The notes beneath the pieces are model-generated. The model saw nothing but the letters and a program-made list of their open reading frames with translations. It was not told where the DNA came from and ran no database searches. A stretch of DNA of 49,636 nt from Prolixibacteraceae bacterium (GTDB lineage: Bacteria > Bacteroidota > Bacteroidia > Bacteroidales > Prolixibacteraceae): the NCBI GenBank assembly GCA_021740385.1, contig JAIOZY010000042.1:1-49636 (forward strand), written 5' to 3'. Of the stretch, positions 16,676-25,588 are shown one piece after another (positions within the stretch are counted from its first letter, which is position 1; each line of letters opens with the position of its first letter). Position numbers and translations under genes: made by a program.

Positions 16676-19405
16676 ATGGAAATACCCAGCAAATACGATC
16701 CTTCCAAAATAGAGAAAAAATGGTACCAATATTGGTTAGAACAACGTTTCTTCCATTCGGAACCCGATGAACGAGAACCCTATACAATTGTAATACCACC
16801 TCCCAACGTTACCGGCGTGCTTCACATGGGTCACATGCTGAACAATACAATACAGGACATAATGGTACGCAGGGCGCGCATGACCGGTAAAAATGCCTGC
16901 TGGGTACCCGGTACCGACCATGCATCAATAGCTACCGAGGCAAAAGTGGTGAATAAGCTGAAAAGCGAAGGAATAAACAAACACGACATAGGCCGTGAAA
17001 AATTCATTGAACACGCCTGGGAATGGACGCACAAACACGGCGGTATAATACTCGAACAGCTAAAAAAACTGGGAGCTTCGTGCGATTGGGACCGGACATG
17101 CTTTACAATGGACGAAGAACGTTCGAGATCGGTAATTAAAGTTTTTGTCGACCTGTACAACAAAGGGCTTATATACCGGGGCATTCGGATGGTAAACTGG
17201 GACCCGCAGGCCAAAACAGCCGTTTCGGACGAAGAGGTTATTTACAAAGAAGAAGAATCGAAACTATACTACGTACGGTACAAAATTGAAGCCCCCCATA
17301 ATTCCCCCGAAGTGGGGAAGGCTCTTGTCTCTCCTCCTCCGGGGGAGTCGGAGGGGGCTTCTTATGTGACCATTGCCACCACCAGGCCGGAAACCATTTT
17401 AGGCGATACCGCCGTATGTGTTAATCCGAACGACGACCGGTTTAAGCACCTCAAAGGGAAAAAAGTGATTGTCCCCCTCGTTAACCGGATCATACCCATT
17501 ATTGAAGACGAATATGTTGACATGGAGTTTGGTACCGGGTGCCTGAAAATTACACCGGCTCACGATGTGAACGACTATGAAATTGGCATGCGCCACAACC
17601 TCGAAATCATCGACACCTTCAACGATGATGGAACTTTAAGCGAAAAAGCAGGTGTTTTAATTGGCATTGACCGCTTTGAAGCCCGTAAACAAATTATCCC
17701 GCTACTGGAAGAAGCAGGAAACCTGGTAAAAACTGAAAAATATACAAATAAAATAGGCTACTCGGAAAGAACCGATGTGGTTATTGAACCCAAACTATCG
17801 ACACAGTGGTTCATTGCCATGGAAAAACTTGCCAAACCGGCATTAAAAGCCGTTGAACAGGATGAGGTTGTTTTTCACCCGGCCAAATTCAAAAACCTAT
17901 ACCGCTACTGGATGAGCAATGTTAAAGACTGGTGCATTAGCCGTCAGTTGTGGTGGGGGCATCAAATACCCGTTTATTATATAAGCCCCTCTTCAAATCT
18001 TCCACAGGCGGAGAGAGAAAAAGATTACGGTTTTGTTGTTGCTGAATCGGAAGAAGAAGCCCGAAAATTAGTTGTGGAAAAGTTCCCCTACTTAGGTGGA
18101 GCCAGGGGAGGCTTTTCCCTTAAACAAGACGAGGATGTGCTTGACACATGGGCATCTTCGTGGTTATGGCCCATCTCTGTGTTTGGAGGCATTACCAATC
18201 CCGATAATGAGGAAATACAATATTATTATCCCACCTCGGACCTTGTGACAGCTCCCGATATTATTTTCTTCTGGGTAGCACGGATGATCATTTCCGGTTA
18301 CGAATACAGAAATCAATACCCGTTTAAAAATGTATATTTTACCGGGATGGTGCGCGACAGTCAGCGCCGGAAAATGTCGAAATCGCTGGGCAATTCACCC
18401 GACCCGCTTAAACTGATTGACAAATTCGGGGCCGATGGTGTACGCATCGGAATGCTTTTCTGCTCACCGGCAGGCGGCGACTTGCTTTTCGATGAAAGCC
18501 TGCCTGAACAAGGACAGGGATTCGCAACCAAAATATGGAATGCATTTCGCCTGGTAAAAAGCTGGAATGTTGATGAAAATATTGATCAGCCTGAACATTC
18601 AAAAATTGCCATCAGGTGGTTTGAAAACAAACTGGCTGCTGTAATTAGCGAAATGGATGATCACTTTTCGAAGTTTCGAATCTCCGATGCTTTAATGCTT
18701 GTTTATACAACTATACGCGATGAATTCTCCTCGTGGCTGCTTGAAATAGTCAAACCGGCTTATCAAAAACCCATCGATGCAAAAACCTACAACAAGGTAA
18801 TTGGTTTATTTGATCAGCTCATGAGGGTACTTCACCCGTTTATGCCTTTCATTACCGAAGAAGTGTGGCATTTACTGGTCGAAAGGGAAAAAGGGGAAAG
18901 CATCATGATCGAACAAATGCCAAAGTTCAATACATTTAACAAAGAACTTCTCGAGAATTTTGAAGATGTAAAAGAAGCGGTTTCAGGCATCCGCAATGTC
19001 CGTAAATCAAACAACATTGCTTTTAAAGACCCCGTTGAACTTTTTATAAAAAAGGGATCCAAGGGATACAACAAAAAATTCGATGCCGTAATTGAAAAAA
19101 TGGGAAACCTTGAAAAAATCAGCCTCGTTAACGAAGATGTAAAAGGTGCTGTGTCGTTCAGGGTCAAAACCTCAGGTTTCTTTATTGCTTTGGGAGCAAA
19201 TGTCGATGTTGAGGCCGAACTGGCAAAACTCGAAGAGGAACTCAACTACACCAAAGGATTTCTAAACAGCGTGATGAAAAAACTGGGCAATGAGCGCTTT
19301 GTTAACAATGCCCCGGAAAAAGTGGTGGATATTGAACGTAAAAAGAAAGCAGATGCTGAAGATAAAATTAAAGCACTTGAAGAGCGCATTGCAACGTTGA
19401 AATAA
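16676..19405 (+). CDS. valS: Valyl-tRNA synthetase with in-frame insertions
   Basis: 909 residues from the ATG at 16676 (MEIPSKYDP); an upstream in-frame TTG at 16667 is less likely. Charges tRNA-Val with valine and edits threonine. Seen: [13 protein letters not shown] (HIGH motif, 50-53), the editing domain with [16 protein letters not shown] and a [17 protein letters not shown] motif, [18 protein letters not shown] ([12 protein letters not shown], near 565), an anticodon-binding domain, and the C-terminal coiled coil. Odd: three Pro/Gly/Ser-rich stretches at about residues 206-229, 440-452 and 470-482 are encoded by GC-rich palindromic DNA and look like repeat insertions (entries 17288-17361, 17995-18029 and 18084-18119). 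The frame is kept, so the enzyme is probably active. Confidence 0.96.
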   Translation: MEIPSKYDPSKIEKKWYQYWLEQRFFHSEPDEREPYTIVIPPPNVTGVLHMGHMLNNTIQDIMVRRARMTGKNACWVPGTDHASIATEAKVVNKLKSEGINKHDIGREKFIEHAWEWTHKHGGIILEQLKKLGASCDWDRTCFTMDEERSRSVIKVFVDLYNKGLIYRGIRMVNWDPQAKTAVSDEEVIYKEEESKLYYVRYKIEAPHNSPEVGKALVSPPPGESEGASYVTIATTRPETILGDTAVCVNPNDDRFKHLKGKKVIVPLVNRIIPIIEDEYVDMEFGTGCLKITPAHDVNDYEIGMRHNLEIIDTFNDDGTLSEKAGVLIGIDRFEARKQIIPLLEEAGNLVKTEKYTNKIGYSERTDVVIEPKLSTQWFIAMEKLAKPALKAVEQDEVVFHPAKFKNLYRYWMSNVKDWCISRQLWWGHQIPVYYISPSSNLPQAEREKDYGFVVAESEEEARKLVVEKFPYLGGARGGFSLKQDEDVLDTWASSWLWPISVFGGITNPDNEEIQYYYPTSDLVTAPDIIFFWVARMIISGYEYRNQYPFKNVYFTGMVRDSQRRKMSKSLGNSPDPLKLIDKFGADGVRIGMLFCSPAGGDLLFDESLPEQGQGFATKIWNAFRLVKSWNVDENIDQPEHSKIAIRWFENKLAAVISEMDDHFSKFRISDALMLVYTTIRDEFSSWLLEIVKPAYQKPIDAKTYNKVIGLFDQLMRVLHPFMPFITEEVWHLLVEREKGESIMIEQMPKFNTFNKELLENFEDVKEAVSGIRNVRKSNNIAFKDPVELFIKKGSKGYNKKFDAVIEKMGNLEKISLVNEDVKGAVSFRVKTSGFFIALGANVDVEAELAKLEEELNYTKGFLNSVMKKLGNERFVNNAPEKVVDIERKKKADAEDKIKALEERIATLK
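17288..17361 (+). repeat. Palindromic element inserted in valS (editing domain)
   Basis: 74 bp with perfect 9-bp ends GAAGCCCCC (17288-17296) and GGGGGCTTC (17353-17361), an inner hairpin TTCCCC/GGGGAA at 17302-17319, and CTCCTCC-GGGGGAG. It encodes [20 protein letters not shown] between RYKIEA and the conserved [11 protein letters not shown]. The GC-rich composition differs from the surrounding gene. Confidence 0.65.
17995..18029 (+). repeat. Possible second repeat-derived insertion in valS
   Basis: Encodes [14 protein letters not shown] where ValRS normally runs from the WGHQIPVYY strand almost directly into a G-x-VVAE strand. The DNA (CCCCTCTTCAAATCTTCC and then GGCGGAGAGAG) resembles half of a palindromic repeat. 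Weaker case than the first. Confidence 0.4.
18084..18119 (+). repeat. Possible third repeat-derived insertion in valS
   Basis: TTCCCCT and AGGGGAGGC flank an inner GGTGGAGCC; encodes [13 protein letters not shown] just before the conserved [10 protein letters not shown]. Gly-rich and palindromic, like the first insertion. Confidence 0.45.
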
Positions 19406-19464
19406 TGTAATCCCTTTGTTTTCCTTCCATTCCGAAGACAATCCATCGGGAAAAATATTTCAGC

Positions 19465-20301
19465 CTAAAACCGTTCAAAAAATTCTTCTACCGTATCGGC
19501 CCCTTCAATATTCAGGATCCAACTGATTTCAGACACATCTGAAAAGTCGAGGCCTCCTTTTTCAATGGCTTCATTGTTATACCGGCCTTCACTGCCGTTA
19601 TAACGGTTGGCAAGAGTAATGGCCAGTTTCCAAATATCTTCCAGATGAGAATCGCTGAGTTTTGCTAACGGACTTATTCTCTTTTCGGTACGGAAACAAG
19701 GCGTTCCGTTCCCTTGCGCATTTCCATCGGCAATTTTATGATACTGTACTTTTTCTTTAATATATTGAAGCTTCTCCGGGGTTGTACTCTCCTCGTTCCA
19801 GTTACTGTGCTGCACAACATGGAACCGTTTTACCATATCGATTTCCGGATTTTCTTCAATTATTTTTTTAACCACTGCGGCGGAAAAATCCGATTGTCCG
19901 GCTTCAGCAACCCAAATTGCACCTCCATTTTGCAACGTTTCATTAACAACAATACAAACTTCATCAACAGCCTGCTGAAAATTGGTGTGCGCATCGGACC
20001 AACGGTTTCCAAATGCCTTTTCCATCAATTCATTTGGCGGAACATACAGGCCACCCTGACTGCCATAAGCACCGGCAACGGCATAACAGGCAATCCCAAC
20101 ATACGCTTCATCGGCTAAAATTGTTGCCAAAGCTGCAACAGAATGCAAATCATCAACATCGGTCTTGCAATCAAATTGGGCAAGTAATAAATCTTTTTCC
20201 TTATTAAATGCTTCATAATAAACTCTATTTTCCTGGCAATATCCAAAATATGAGAACAATAGCAATAAAGCTGTCAGTAAAAAGGTTTTTGAAAATAACA
20301 T
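19465..20301 (-). CDS. Secreted nucleoside-hydrolase-like protein of unknown function
   Basis: 278 residues from the ATG at 20301 (MLFSKTFLLTALLLL), chosen because it gives a clean signal peptide ending near FGYCQ; the longer frame adds 19 residues with no signal character. The motif QFDCKTDVDDLHSVAALATIL near 45 recalls the Asp cluster (DxDxxxDD) that binds calcium in nucleoside hydrolases, and the AEAGQSDF and HVVQHSNWNEE stretches fit loops of such a fold. Substrate unknown. It is probably exported to the periplasm. Convergent with valS and apparently alone. Confidence 0.6.
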   Translation of the reverse strand: MLFSKTFLLTALLLLFSYFGYCQENRVYYEAFNKEKDLLLAQFDCKTDVDDLHSVAALATILADEAYVGIACYAVAGAYGSQGGLYVPPNELMEKAFGNRWSDAHTNFQQAVDEVCIVVNETLQNGGAIWVAEAGQSDFSAAVVKKIIEENPEIDMVKRFHVVQHSNWNEESTTPEKLQYIKEKVQYHKIADGNAQGNGTPCFRTEKRISPLAKLSDSHLEDIWKLAITLANRYNGSEGRYNNEAIEKGGLDFSDVSEISWILNIEGADTVEEFFERF

Positions 20302-20467
20302 GGTTAAACGATTTTGATTTCTGCTTAAACTTATAAAAAACATTAATTCACTCAACAAAAGCCATCCAAAATTTATGGTATAATAGTATAAATTGATTAA
20401 AATTATTATTTCAGAGCAAAATAGTTTTCCATGTTTTTGAATAAAATACTTTTTTTCATACTTTTGA

Positions 20468-20475
20468 TAAGTTTG
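20468..20475 (+). promoter_or_regulatory. Candidate -7 box for the anchored exported protein
   Basis: TAAGTTTG matches TAnnTTTG, 20 nt before the ATG at 20496. Confidence 0.35.
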
Positions 20476-20495
20476 AATTAATTAAACATCAAGTT

Positions 20496-20981
20496 ATGAA
20501 AAAAATAACCTTTTCTCTGTTTGCAATTTTTCTTTTCCTTTTAAGTAATATTTGTTCGGCAGATATTGTCATTTCAGGAATAACTTCTCCAACCGATATG
20601 AATGGCATTTACACCGAAGAAGGAACCTGGGCAAGTAGGCCCTATTTTGAAAGAACGGTTGGAATGGAAACATTCTCTGTTTTTTATTACAACTCGATGA
20701 GCTCACCGGGGTGGATGATTTACCGTGGTGTAGGGCCGTATGATGGAGGTATGTGGTATCCGGGAAGAGGACATTGGCTGCGTACAGGATCTGAAATGTC
20801 TCCCCCAATGTCGGGATACGTGAATCAACCTGTTATGACATCATTCTCGGTTTCAGGAACGCCTGAGGTTGTAAGTGCAGTAACCACACCGCTATCGTTA
20901 TGGGGAGTTGTTGCTGTTTTCTTAATTGCCGGCGGTTTTCTCGTTTTCAGGTTTTACAGGAAAAAAGCAAAAATTGCTTAA
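20496..20981 (+). CDS. Small exported protein with C-terminal PLSxWG/TM/basic anchor
   Basis: 161 residues. Signal peptide at 1-22 (FLLSNICSA), a ~100-residue beta-rich body full of aromatic and Gly residues (SMSSPGWMIYRGVGPYDGG, WYPGRGHWLR), then a tripartite tail: PLSLWG, a TM helix (VVAVFLIAGGFLVFRF) and a basic end YRKKAK. This order (short motif, TM, basic cluster) is that of exosortase/PEP-CTERM-like sorting signals, and the proline-leucine-serine-x-tryptophan motif resembles IPTL/PLSxW types. No sortase gene is in the window. The body is not recognised. Convergent with the next gene, 13 nt apart. Confidence 0.6.
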   Translation: MKKITFSLFAIFLFLLSNICSADIVISGITSPTDMNGIYTEEGTWASRPYFERTVGMETFSVFYYNSMSSPGWMIYRGVGPYDGGMWYPGRGHWLRTGSEMSPPMSGYVNQPVMTSFSVSGTPEVVSAVTTPLSLWGVVAVFLIAGGFLVFRFYRKKAKIA

Positions 20982-20990
20982 CATTGTTTG

Positions 20991-21008
20991 AAGGTCAGAG
21001 ACCTTTTG
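20991..21008 (+). terminator. Weak terminator-like hairpin
   Basis: AAGGTC (20991-20996), AGA, GACCTT (21000-21005) and two more T. Six base pairs only; it overlaps the 3' end of the convergent gene. Confidence 0.3.
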
Positions 21009-22821
21009 ACAATGCATTTTCAATTGCTTTTATCAAAACAATTTCATCATTTGAACCCGCTCCCAGTTCAAAAAGGTTAATGGTTTGCTTTTCATGAACC
21101 CTGTTAAGGATTTTCTTCGCAGAATCAGGAATATGTTTGCTTGCAAGCAATACGATTTTTATAATTTCTCCTTTTTCAACAACAACCTCAACCTTTGCAG
21201 ATATTTTAACCAAATGTTTACCATTTAAAACTGCCTCTCCCCGGTATTGCCCATTTTTTACATTATTAAGATTAATGACCGGGATGATTTCTGGTTTTAA
21301 AAAATCAAGACCGATTGAATTCCACTTATTAAAATCAATATCAACAAATTCGGGAAGGTTTATTGCTTTTTTATCGCTTACAACATTTTCCAGAAGTACA
21401 GCCGGTGACGCATGCCCACTATCATCGATGTGTGTTAAAGCAATTTTTGTATATGGGTTAAAACCTTTTGTGCTAAACGCAATCCATTTACTGTTTGGCG
21501 ACCATGCATGCCATGAATTCATAGGGTTTAAATTACTTTCCAACTCACGTGCTTCACCCCCATCATAGGGAATAATTACCAATTTGCTGTCCATCCTTCG
21601 AAGCATATTGGCTTTAGCCTGTGTAAAAACAATCCATTTACCATCGGGTGATACACGTGGGAAAAAATTACTTTTCCCATTCGAACCAGCTCCGGAAACA
21701 GGGCGGGCCTTTCCTCCCTTACCAAGGTTGAATGGAACTGTCCACAAATCGAAACGGATTTCCCTTTCACCTGAAATAAACTCATTTACAACGTTGGGGT
21801 TATTTAATTCACTTGCAGACAAAGCCTTTGCCTTTGAAAAAATAATGTTTTCACCATCGGGGCTCCATGTAGGATTACATTGAACATACATTGGATCATT
21901 TGCACCGGTTAACTGGTAAGATTCCCCGGTTTGCCTGTCAAAAATTCCAAGCATCCCTTTTACAGGAAAGAATAAAAATTCGTTCCCTGAAAATGAAGAG
22001 ATCGTTACATCGTTTATTGTTGAAGCAACAAATCTTCCATTTGGAGAAAGTGCTGATAAAAAACCGGAACTCGATTCTCCTTTTGAAGACAAAACGCCCC
22101 ATGAAAAAAAATCTTCCTTTTCGATAGATGTATGGTCTTTCAATTCGGTGATTGCATATCCCCCTTTATCCCACATATAATCAAAATCAATCCCTAACGA
22201 TTTACCATCTGATGAAAACGAATGGCAATTTCCACAAAGGTTAACCCCGGTCAACAACGTTTTTGCTTTTTCGTATCTTGAAATATCTGCCAAACACCAT
22301 TCAACCGAACTCAAATGCTCGTTGGCATTATTAAAGGGCAGATCAAGTTTTCTAAAAAATAAAGGGGCCACAACCGAGTCGGTTGAAATCATAAAATTTA
22401 CAGAAGATGAAATTGGAACCAATGAACTGTCAATTTCACGCATACACGTAACTTTAAAACCTATTGTGTCAAAATTTGCCTTTACTTTTATGTCAGCCCA
22501 CAACAATGAATCGGGTTTCCATTGAGTCTCGAAAACAAAAGCAGAATAAATTTCATCAGTTCGGGTATTTATGGATATTTGCCACTCGCTTACAATATCC
22601 CAATTGGGATACCATTTAAAAACCGGTGCAGAAATTTCAGGCGGAAAAATACAATTGTCAAGTGGATATAGGATTTTGATTTCTGGTTCAATCTTATAAT
22701 TTGTTTCATTTTCAAAACCTTTATTGGTTGAGCTTTTTTGCATAAAAAGCAAGGAAACAGCTAAACACAAACCAATACCAATAAGGAAAAAACCAATATT
22801 TCTTGCTGTAAAATATTTCAT
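20995..22821 (-). CDS. Membrane-anchored beta-propeller protein with CxxCH and FMN-binding-like tail
   Basis: 608 residues from the ATG at 22821; the longer frame starts at a TTG. N-terminal TM at about 8-26, a beta domain to ~150, a c-type haem motif LCGNCHSF (CxxCH at 196-200), then TolB/PD40-type propeller blades (SALSPNGRFVAST, NPTWSPDGENIIFSK, PRVSPDGKWIVFTQ, HAWSPNSKWIAFST) from about 255 to 480. Residues 521-606 look like an FMN-binding domain (NGQYRGEA, VEVVVEKGEIIKIVLL, AKKIL, IKAIENAL), but the flavin-attachment S-G-A-T is replaced by GAGSND. It should face the periplasm, where haem attachment is possible. A redox or sensing role is inferred, not shown. Confidence 0.7.
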   Translation of the reverse strand: MKYFTARNIGFFLIGIGLCLAVSLLFMQKSSTNKGFENETNYKIEPEIKILYPLDNCIFPPEISAPVFKWYPNWDIVSEWQISINTRTDEIYSAFVFETQWKPDSLLWADIKVKANFDTIGFKVTCMREIDSSLVPISSSVNFMISTDSVVAPLFFRKLDLPFNNANEHLSSVEWCLADISRYEKAKTLLTGVNLCGNCHSFSSDGKSLGIDFDYMWDKGGYAITELKDHTSIEKEDFFSWGVLSSKGESSSGFLSALSPNGRFVASTINDVTISSFSGNEFLFFPVKGMLGIFDRQTGESYQLTGANDPMYVQCNPTWSPDGENIIFSKAKALSASELNNPNVVNEFISGEREIRFDLWTVPFNLGKGGKARPVSGAGSNGKSNFFPRVSPDGKWIVFTQAKANMLRRMDSKLVIIPYDGGEARELESNLNPMNSWHAWSPNSKWIAFSTKGFNPYTKIALTHIDDSGHASPAVLLENVVSDKKAINLPEFVDIDFNKWNSIGLDFLKPEIIPVINLNNVKNGQYRGEAVLNGKHLVKISAKVEVVVEKGEIIKIVLLASKHIPDSAKKILNRVHEKQTINLFELGAGSNDEIVLIKAIENALSKGL

Positions 22822-22986
22822 TTTAAAAATTCTTATTTCTTTCAAAAAACATGTTCCCTTTCTTTCGTGAATTATTAAAAAAATGCAAATACTTTTTCAA
22901 AATTCCAATCAAAACAATTCTTTTTATTTTTTGTCTATAAGATATGAGACCGTATTTTTCAAAATTATAAATATAAAACTTTTAAC

Positions 22987-23151
22987 ATGGATAATATTCC
23001 CTTTAATGATGATAATCAAATATTATTAACTGATTTAGAAAAATATGTAATTGAGCAAAAAGGCACCGAACGCCCTTTTACTGGCGAATACACCGATCAT
23101 TTTGAGAAAGGAACATACGTGTGCGAAAAATCATATCCTTATTTTGATTAA
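22987..23151 (+). pseudogene. msrB: Remnant of msrB (methionine-R-sulfoxide reductase), N-terminal part only
   Basis: A 54-codon frame missed by longer ORFs. It contains KGTERPFTGEYTDHFEKGTY, the hallmark of the MsrB N-terminus, followed by VCEKSYPYFD and a stop. Intact MsrB (about 130-150 residues) continues with two CxxC zinc sites, GWPSF and the catalytic RxCxN near the end; all of these are missing. After YVC the sequence leaves the family. It is therefore a broken gene, or a short peptide kept by chance. It ends 37 nt before the M20 peptidase start. Confidence 0.75.
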
Positions 23152-23188
23152 TTTTTCATATTTTGTTGAAAATCGAAATAAATACACT

Positions 23189-24556
23189 ATGGTAACTATT
23201 GAAAAATATATTGAAAAGAACAAAGATCGTTTTCTCGACGAACTTTTTGGACTGATACGTATACCCTCGATAAGCTCCGAAACTGCGCATAAAGACGACA
23301 TGTACCGGGCAGCCGAATACTGGAAAAAAACGTTGCTTGATGCCGGCGCCGACAGGGCAGAAGTAATGGAAACCAAAGGGCACCCCGTTACGTATGGTGA
23401 AAAAATTATCGATCCGGAAAAACCAACGGTACTGGTTTATGCCCACATGGACGTGATGCCTGTAGATCCGCTTGAACTATGGAATACCGAACCTTTCGAG
23501 CCGGTAATAAAAGACGGGAAAATTTGGGCCCGTGGTTCCGACGATGATAAAGGACAGGGATTTATGCACGCCAAGGCTTTCGAATACATGGTTAAAACCA
23601 ATTCGCTGCCCTGCAACGTGAAATTCATGATTGAAGGCGAAGAGGAAATCGGTTCGCCCAGCCTTGCCGATTTTTGTATCAAAAATAAAGAGATGCTGAA
23701 ATCGGATGTCATCCTCATTTCAGACACCACGATGATCGCCTCCGACACACCTTCCATCACTTCGGGATTACGGGGCCTTGCTTACTGGCAGGTAGAACTC
23801 ACCGGCCCAAACCGCGACTTGCATTCGGGTCTTTACGGCGGGGCCGTTGCCAATCCAATAAACATTTTGTGCAGGCTTATTGAAAAATGCACCGATGAAA
23901 ACAACACGGTAGCCATTCCCGGCTTCTACAATAATGTACCCGAAATTCCGGCAAAAGAAAAGGAACTATTGGCAAAAAGGCCTTTCAGCAAAGAACAGTA
24001 CAAGCAAGCCATTGGCGTTGAAAAACTCTTTGGCGAAATGGGCTATTCCACACTTGAGCGTACGGGCTACAGGCCATCATTCGATGTTTGTGGAATATGG
24101 GGCGGATTTACCGGCGATGGTCCCAAAACAGTACTCCCCTCAAAAGCTTATGCCAAACTATCGTGCAGGCTGGTTCCCGGGCAAGATCATAACCACATTT
24201 CCAACCTCATGGAGTGGTACCTGAAAAGCATTGCCCCCGATGCCGTGAAAATTAAGGTGGATTACCTGCACGGCGGACAGGCATACAACTGTCCCATCGA
24301 CCACCCCGCATATATCGCAGCCGAAAAGGCCTTAACCGATGTTTTTGGCAAAAAGCCATTCCCGGTACGAAGTGGTGGCAGCATACCCATCGTTGCCGCT
24401 TTTGAAGAAATTCTCGAAGTAAAATCGATACTGATGGGATTCGGGCTCGAATCGGATGCAATCCATTCGCCCAATGAAAATTTCCCGCTGAGTAATTTCT
24501 TCAGGGGCATTGAAACCCTGCCCCGTTTTTACAAATACTTTTCAGAAATTGTATAA
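23189..24556 (+). CDS. M20 family metallopeptidase (dipeptidase)
   Basis: 455 residues from the ATG at 23189 (MVTIEKYIEKN). The open frame extends 46 codons upstream across the msrB remnant but that part is not conserved. M20 motifs: VYAHMDVMP (metal His and catalytic Asp), GRGSDDDKGQ-like ARGSDDDKGQG (bridging Asp), EGEEEIGS (catalytic Glu pair), DLHSGLYGG and the final IHSPNENF (metal His). The lid domain sits between. Hydrolyses dipeptides or related amides with two zinc ions in the cytoplasm; no signal peptide. Followed 118 nt later by an amidotransferase gene on the same strand. Confidence 0.93.
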   Translation: MVTIEKYIEKNKDRFLDELFGLIRIPSISSETAHKDDMYRAAEYWKKTLLDAGADRAEVMETKGHPVTYGEKIIDPEKPTVLVYAHMDVMPVDPLELWNTEPFEPVIKDGKIWARGSDDDKGQGFMHAKAFEYMVKTNSLPCNVKFMIEGEEEIGSPSLADFCIKNKEMLKSDVILISDTTMIASDTPSITSGLRGLAYWQVELTGPNRDLHSGLYGGAVANPINILCRLIEKCTDENNTVAIPGFYNNVPEIPAKEKELLAKRPFSKEQYKQAIGVEKLFGEMGYSTLERTGYRPSFDVCGIWGGFTGDGPKTVLPSKAYAKLSCRLVPGQDHNHISNLMEWYLKSIAPDAVKIKVDYLHGGQAYNCPIDHPAYIAAEKALTDVFGKKPFPVRSGGSIPIVAAFEEILEVKSILMGFGLESDAIHSPNENFPLSNFFRGIETLPRFYKYFSEIV

Positions 24557-24674
24557 ACCATTTTTTAGATACTGAAAAAAAGATTATCCTGTCGCCTTTT
24601 CGGGGGCTATTTTATAATTTTTATTGTTATTTTCACCAAACACCCCTGTTTCTAAAAAGCCCAATAGAATTTTT

Positions 24675-25367
24675 ATGAACATACTGATCATTAAATGTGG
24701 CAACACTTATCCGGAAATAATAAAACGGTTCGGCAATTTTGACGATCTGATCATCAAACATTCACTGCTTCCTGCACATACGTTTAGCATATACAATATA
24801 TATAAAGGGGAAAAACTTCCCCATCCGGTTGAATTTGCTGCAGCGGTGATCACGGGGTCGCATTATAACATCAACCAGCGTTTTGATTGGATCAAACAAC
24901 TACAGGACTGGGTCACAACAGCACGCTATGCTCATTTACCGCTATTGGGCATTTGCTTCGGGCATCAAATTATTGCAAAGGCACTTGGCGGCACCGTGCA
25001 AAAAAATGAAAACGGGCCCAACATTGGCAAAGCCACTATTCTTCCCGACAAAGAACAACCGGAAAATCCCCTTTTTAAAGGCACCGGAAACGAATTTGAA
25101 AGTTTTGTTTCGCATGGATGGACGGTAAAAACCCCCGGGCCGGGAACAAACGTCATCGCCCGTGACCTGAAAGGAAATATTATGGCCTTACAATCCGATA
25201 ACATCATTGGTATCCAGTTTCACCCCGAGTTTACCGAAAGTATCGTGAAAATTTACCTCAAAGAAGCAAAATTACCTGCGTCACGATTATTAGGGGTAAA
25301 ACTACGCTCAGAATACAAAAATCAATCTATACTACCCAATTTTTTTAGTCATATTGTAAATTTTTAG
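24675..25367 (+). CDS. Class I glutamine amidotransferase (GMP-synthase-like)
   Basis: 230 residues from the ATG at 24675 (MNILIIKCG); 17 extra upstream codons look non-coding. GATase1 triad: Cys94 in LLGICFGHQ, His183 and Glu185 in QFHPEF; VITGSHYNIN forms the oxyanion region. A stand-alone glutaminase of the YfeJ/GuaA-N-like group, releasing ammonia from glutamine or acting on gamma-glutamyl compounds. The synthase partner, if any, is not adjacent; it lies 221 nt before glnN, so a link with nitrogen metabolism is possible. Confidence 0.85.
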   Translation: MNILIIKCGNTYPEIIKRFGNFDDLIIKHSLLPAHTFSIYNIYKGEKLPHPVEFAAAVITGSHYNINQRFDWIKQLQDWVTTARYAHLPLLGICFGHQIIAKALGGTVQKNENGPNIGKATILPDKEQPENPLFKGTGNEFESFVSHGWTVKTPGPGTNVIARDLKGNIMALQSDNIIGIQFHPEFTESIVKIYLKEAKLPASRLLGVKLRSEYKNQSILPNFFSHIVNF

Positions 25368-25438
25368 TGTTTTTTGTAAATAAAACATTAATATTTGTGC
25401 ATTTTATCAATTTAATTATCTTTTTCCATCTATTTATT

Positions 25439-25468
25439 TTTGTCAAATTGACTGTAAGTCTATATTTG
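25439..25468 (+). promoter_or_regulatory. Candidate promoter for glnN
   Basis: TTTG (25439-25442), 18 nt, TATATTTG (25461-25468), leaving a ~115-nt leader. A second -7-like box TATTTTTG is at 25536-25543, 45 nt before the ATG, without a -33 partner. Confidence 0.4.
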
Positions 25469-25588
25469 TAATCATATTTGTTTATTCATTGTCATTTGTT
25501 AAACATTTATGCCACTAATGCAAACTATATGTTAGTATTTTTGCGATTTTATAATTAAAAAAAGAAATTAACAAAAAACATTACAATT

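Noticed and set aside
22822-22845. TTG start of the propeller protein
   Set aside because: ATG at 22821 gives a normal membrane-anchor start.
23051-23188. N-terminal extension of the M20 peptidase
   Set aside because: It overlaps the msrB remnant in another frame and has no conserved residues.
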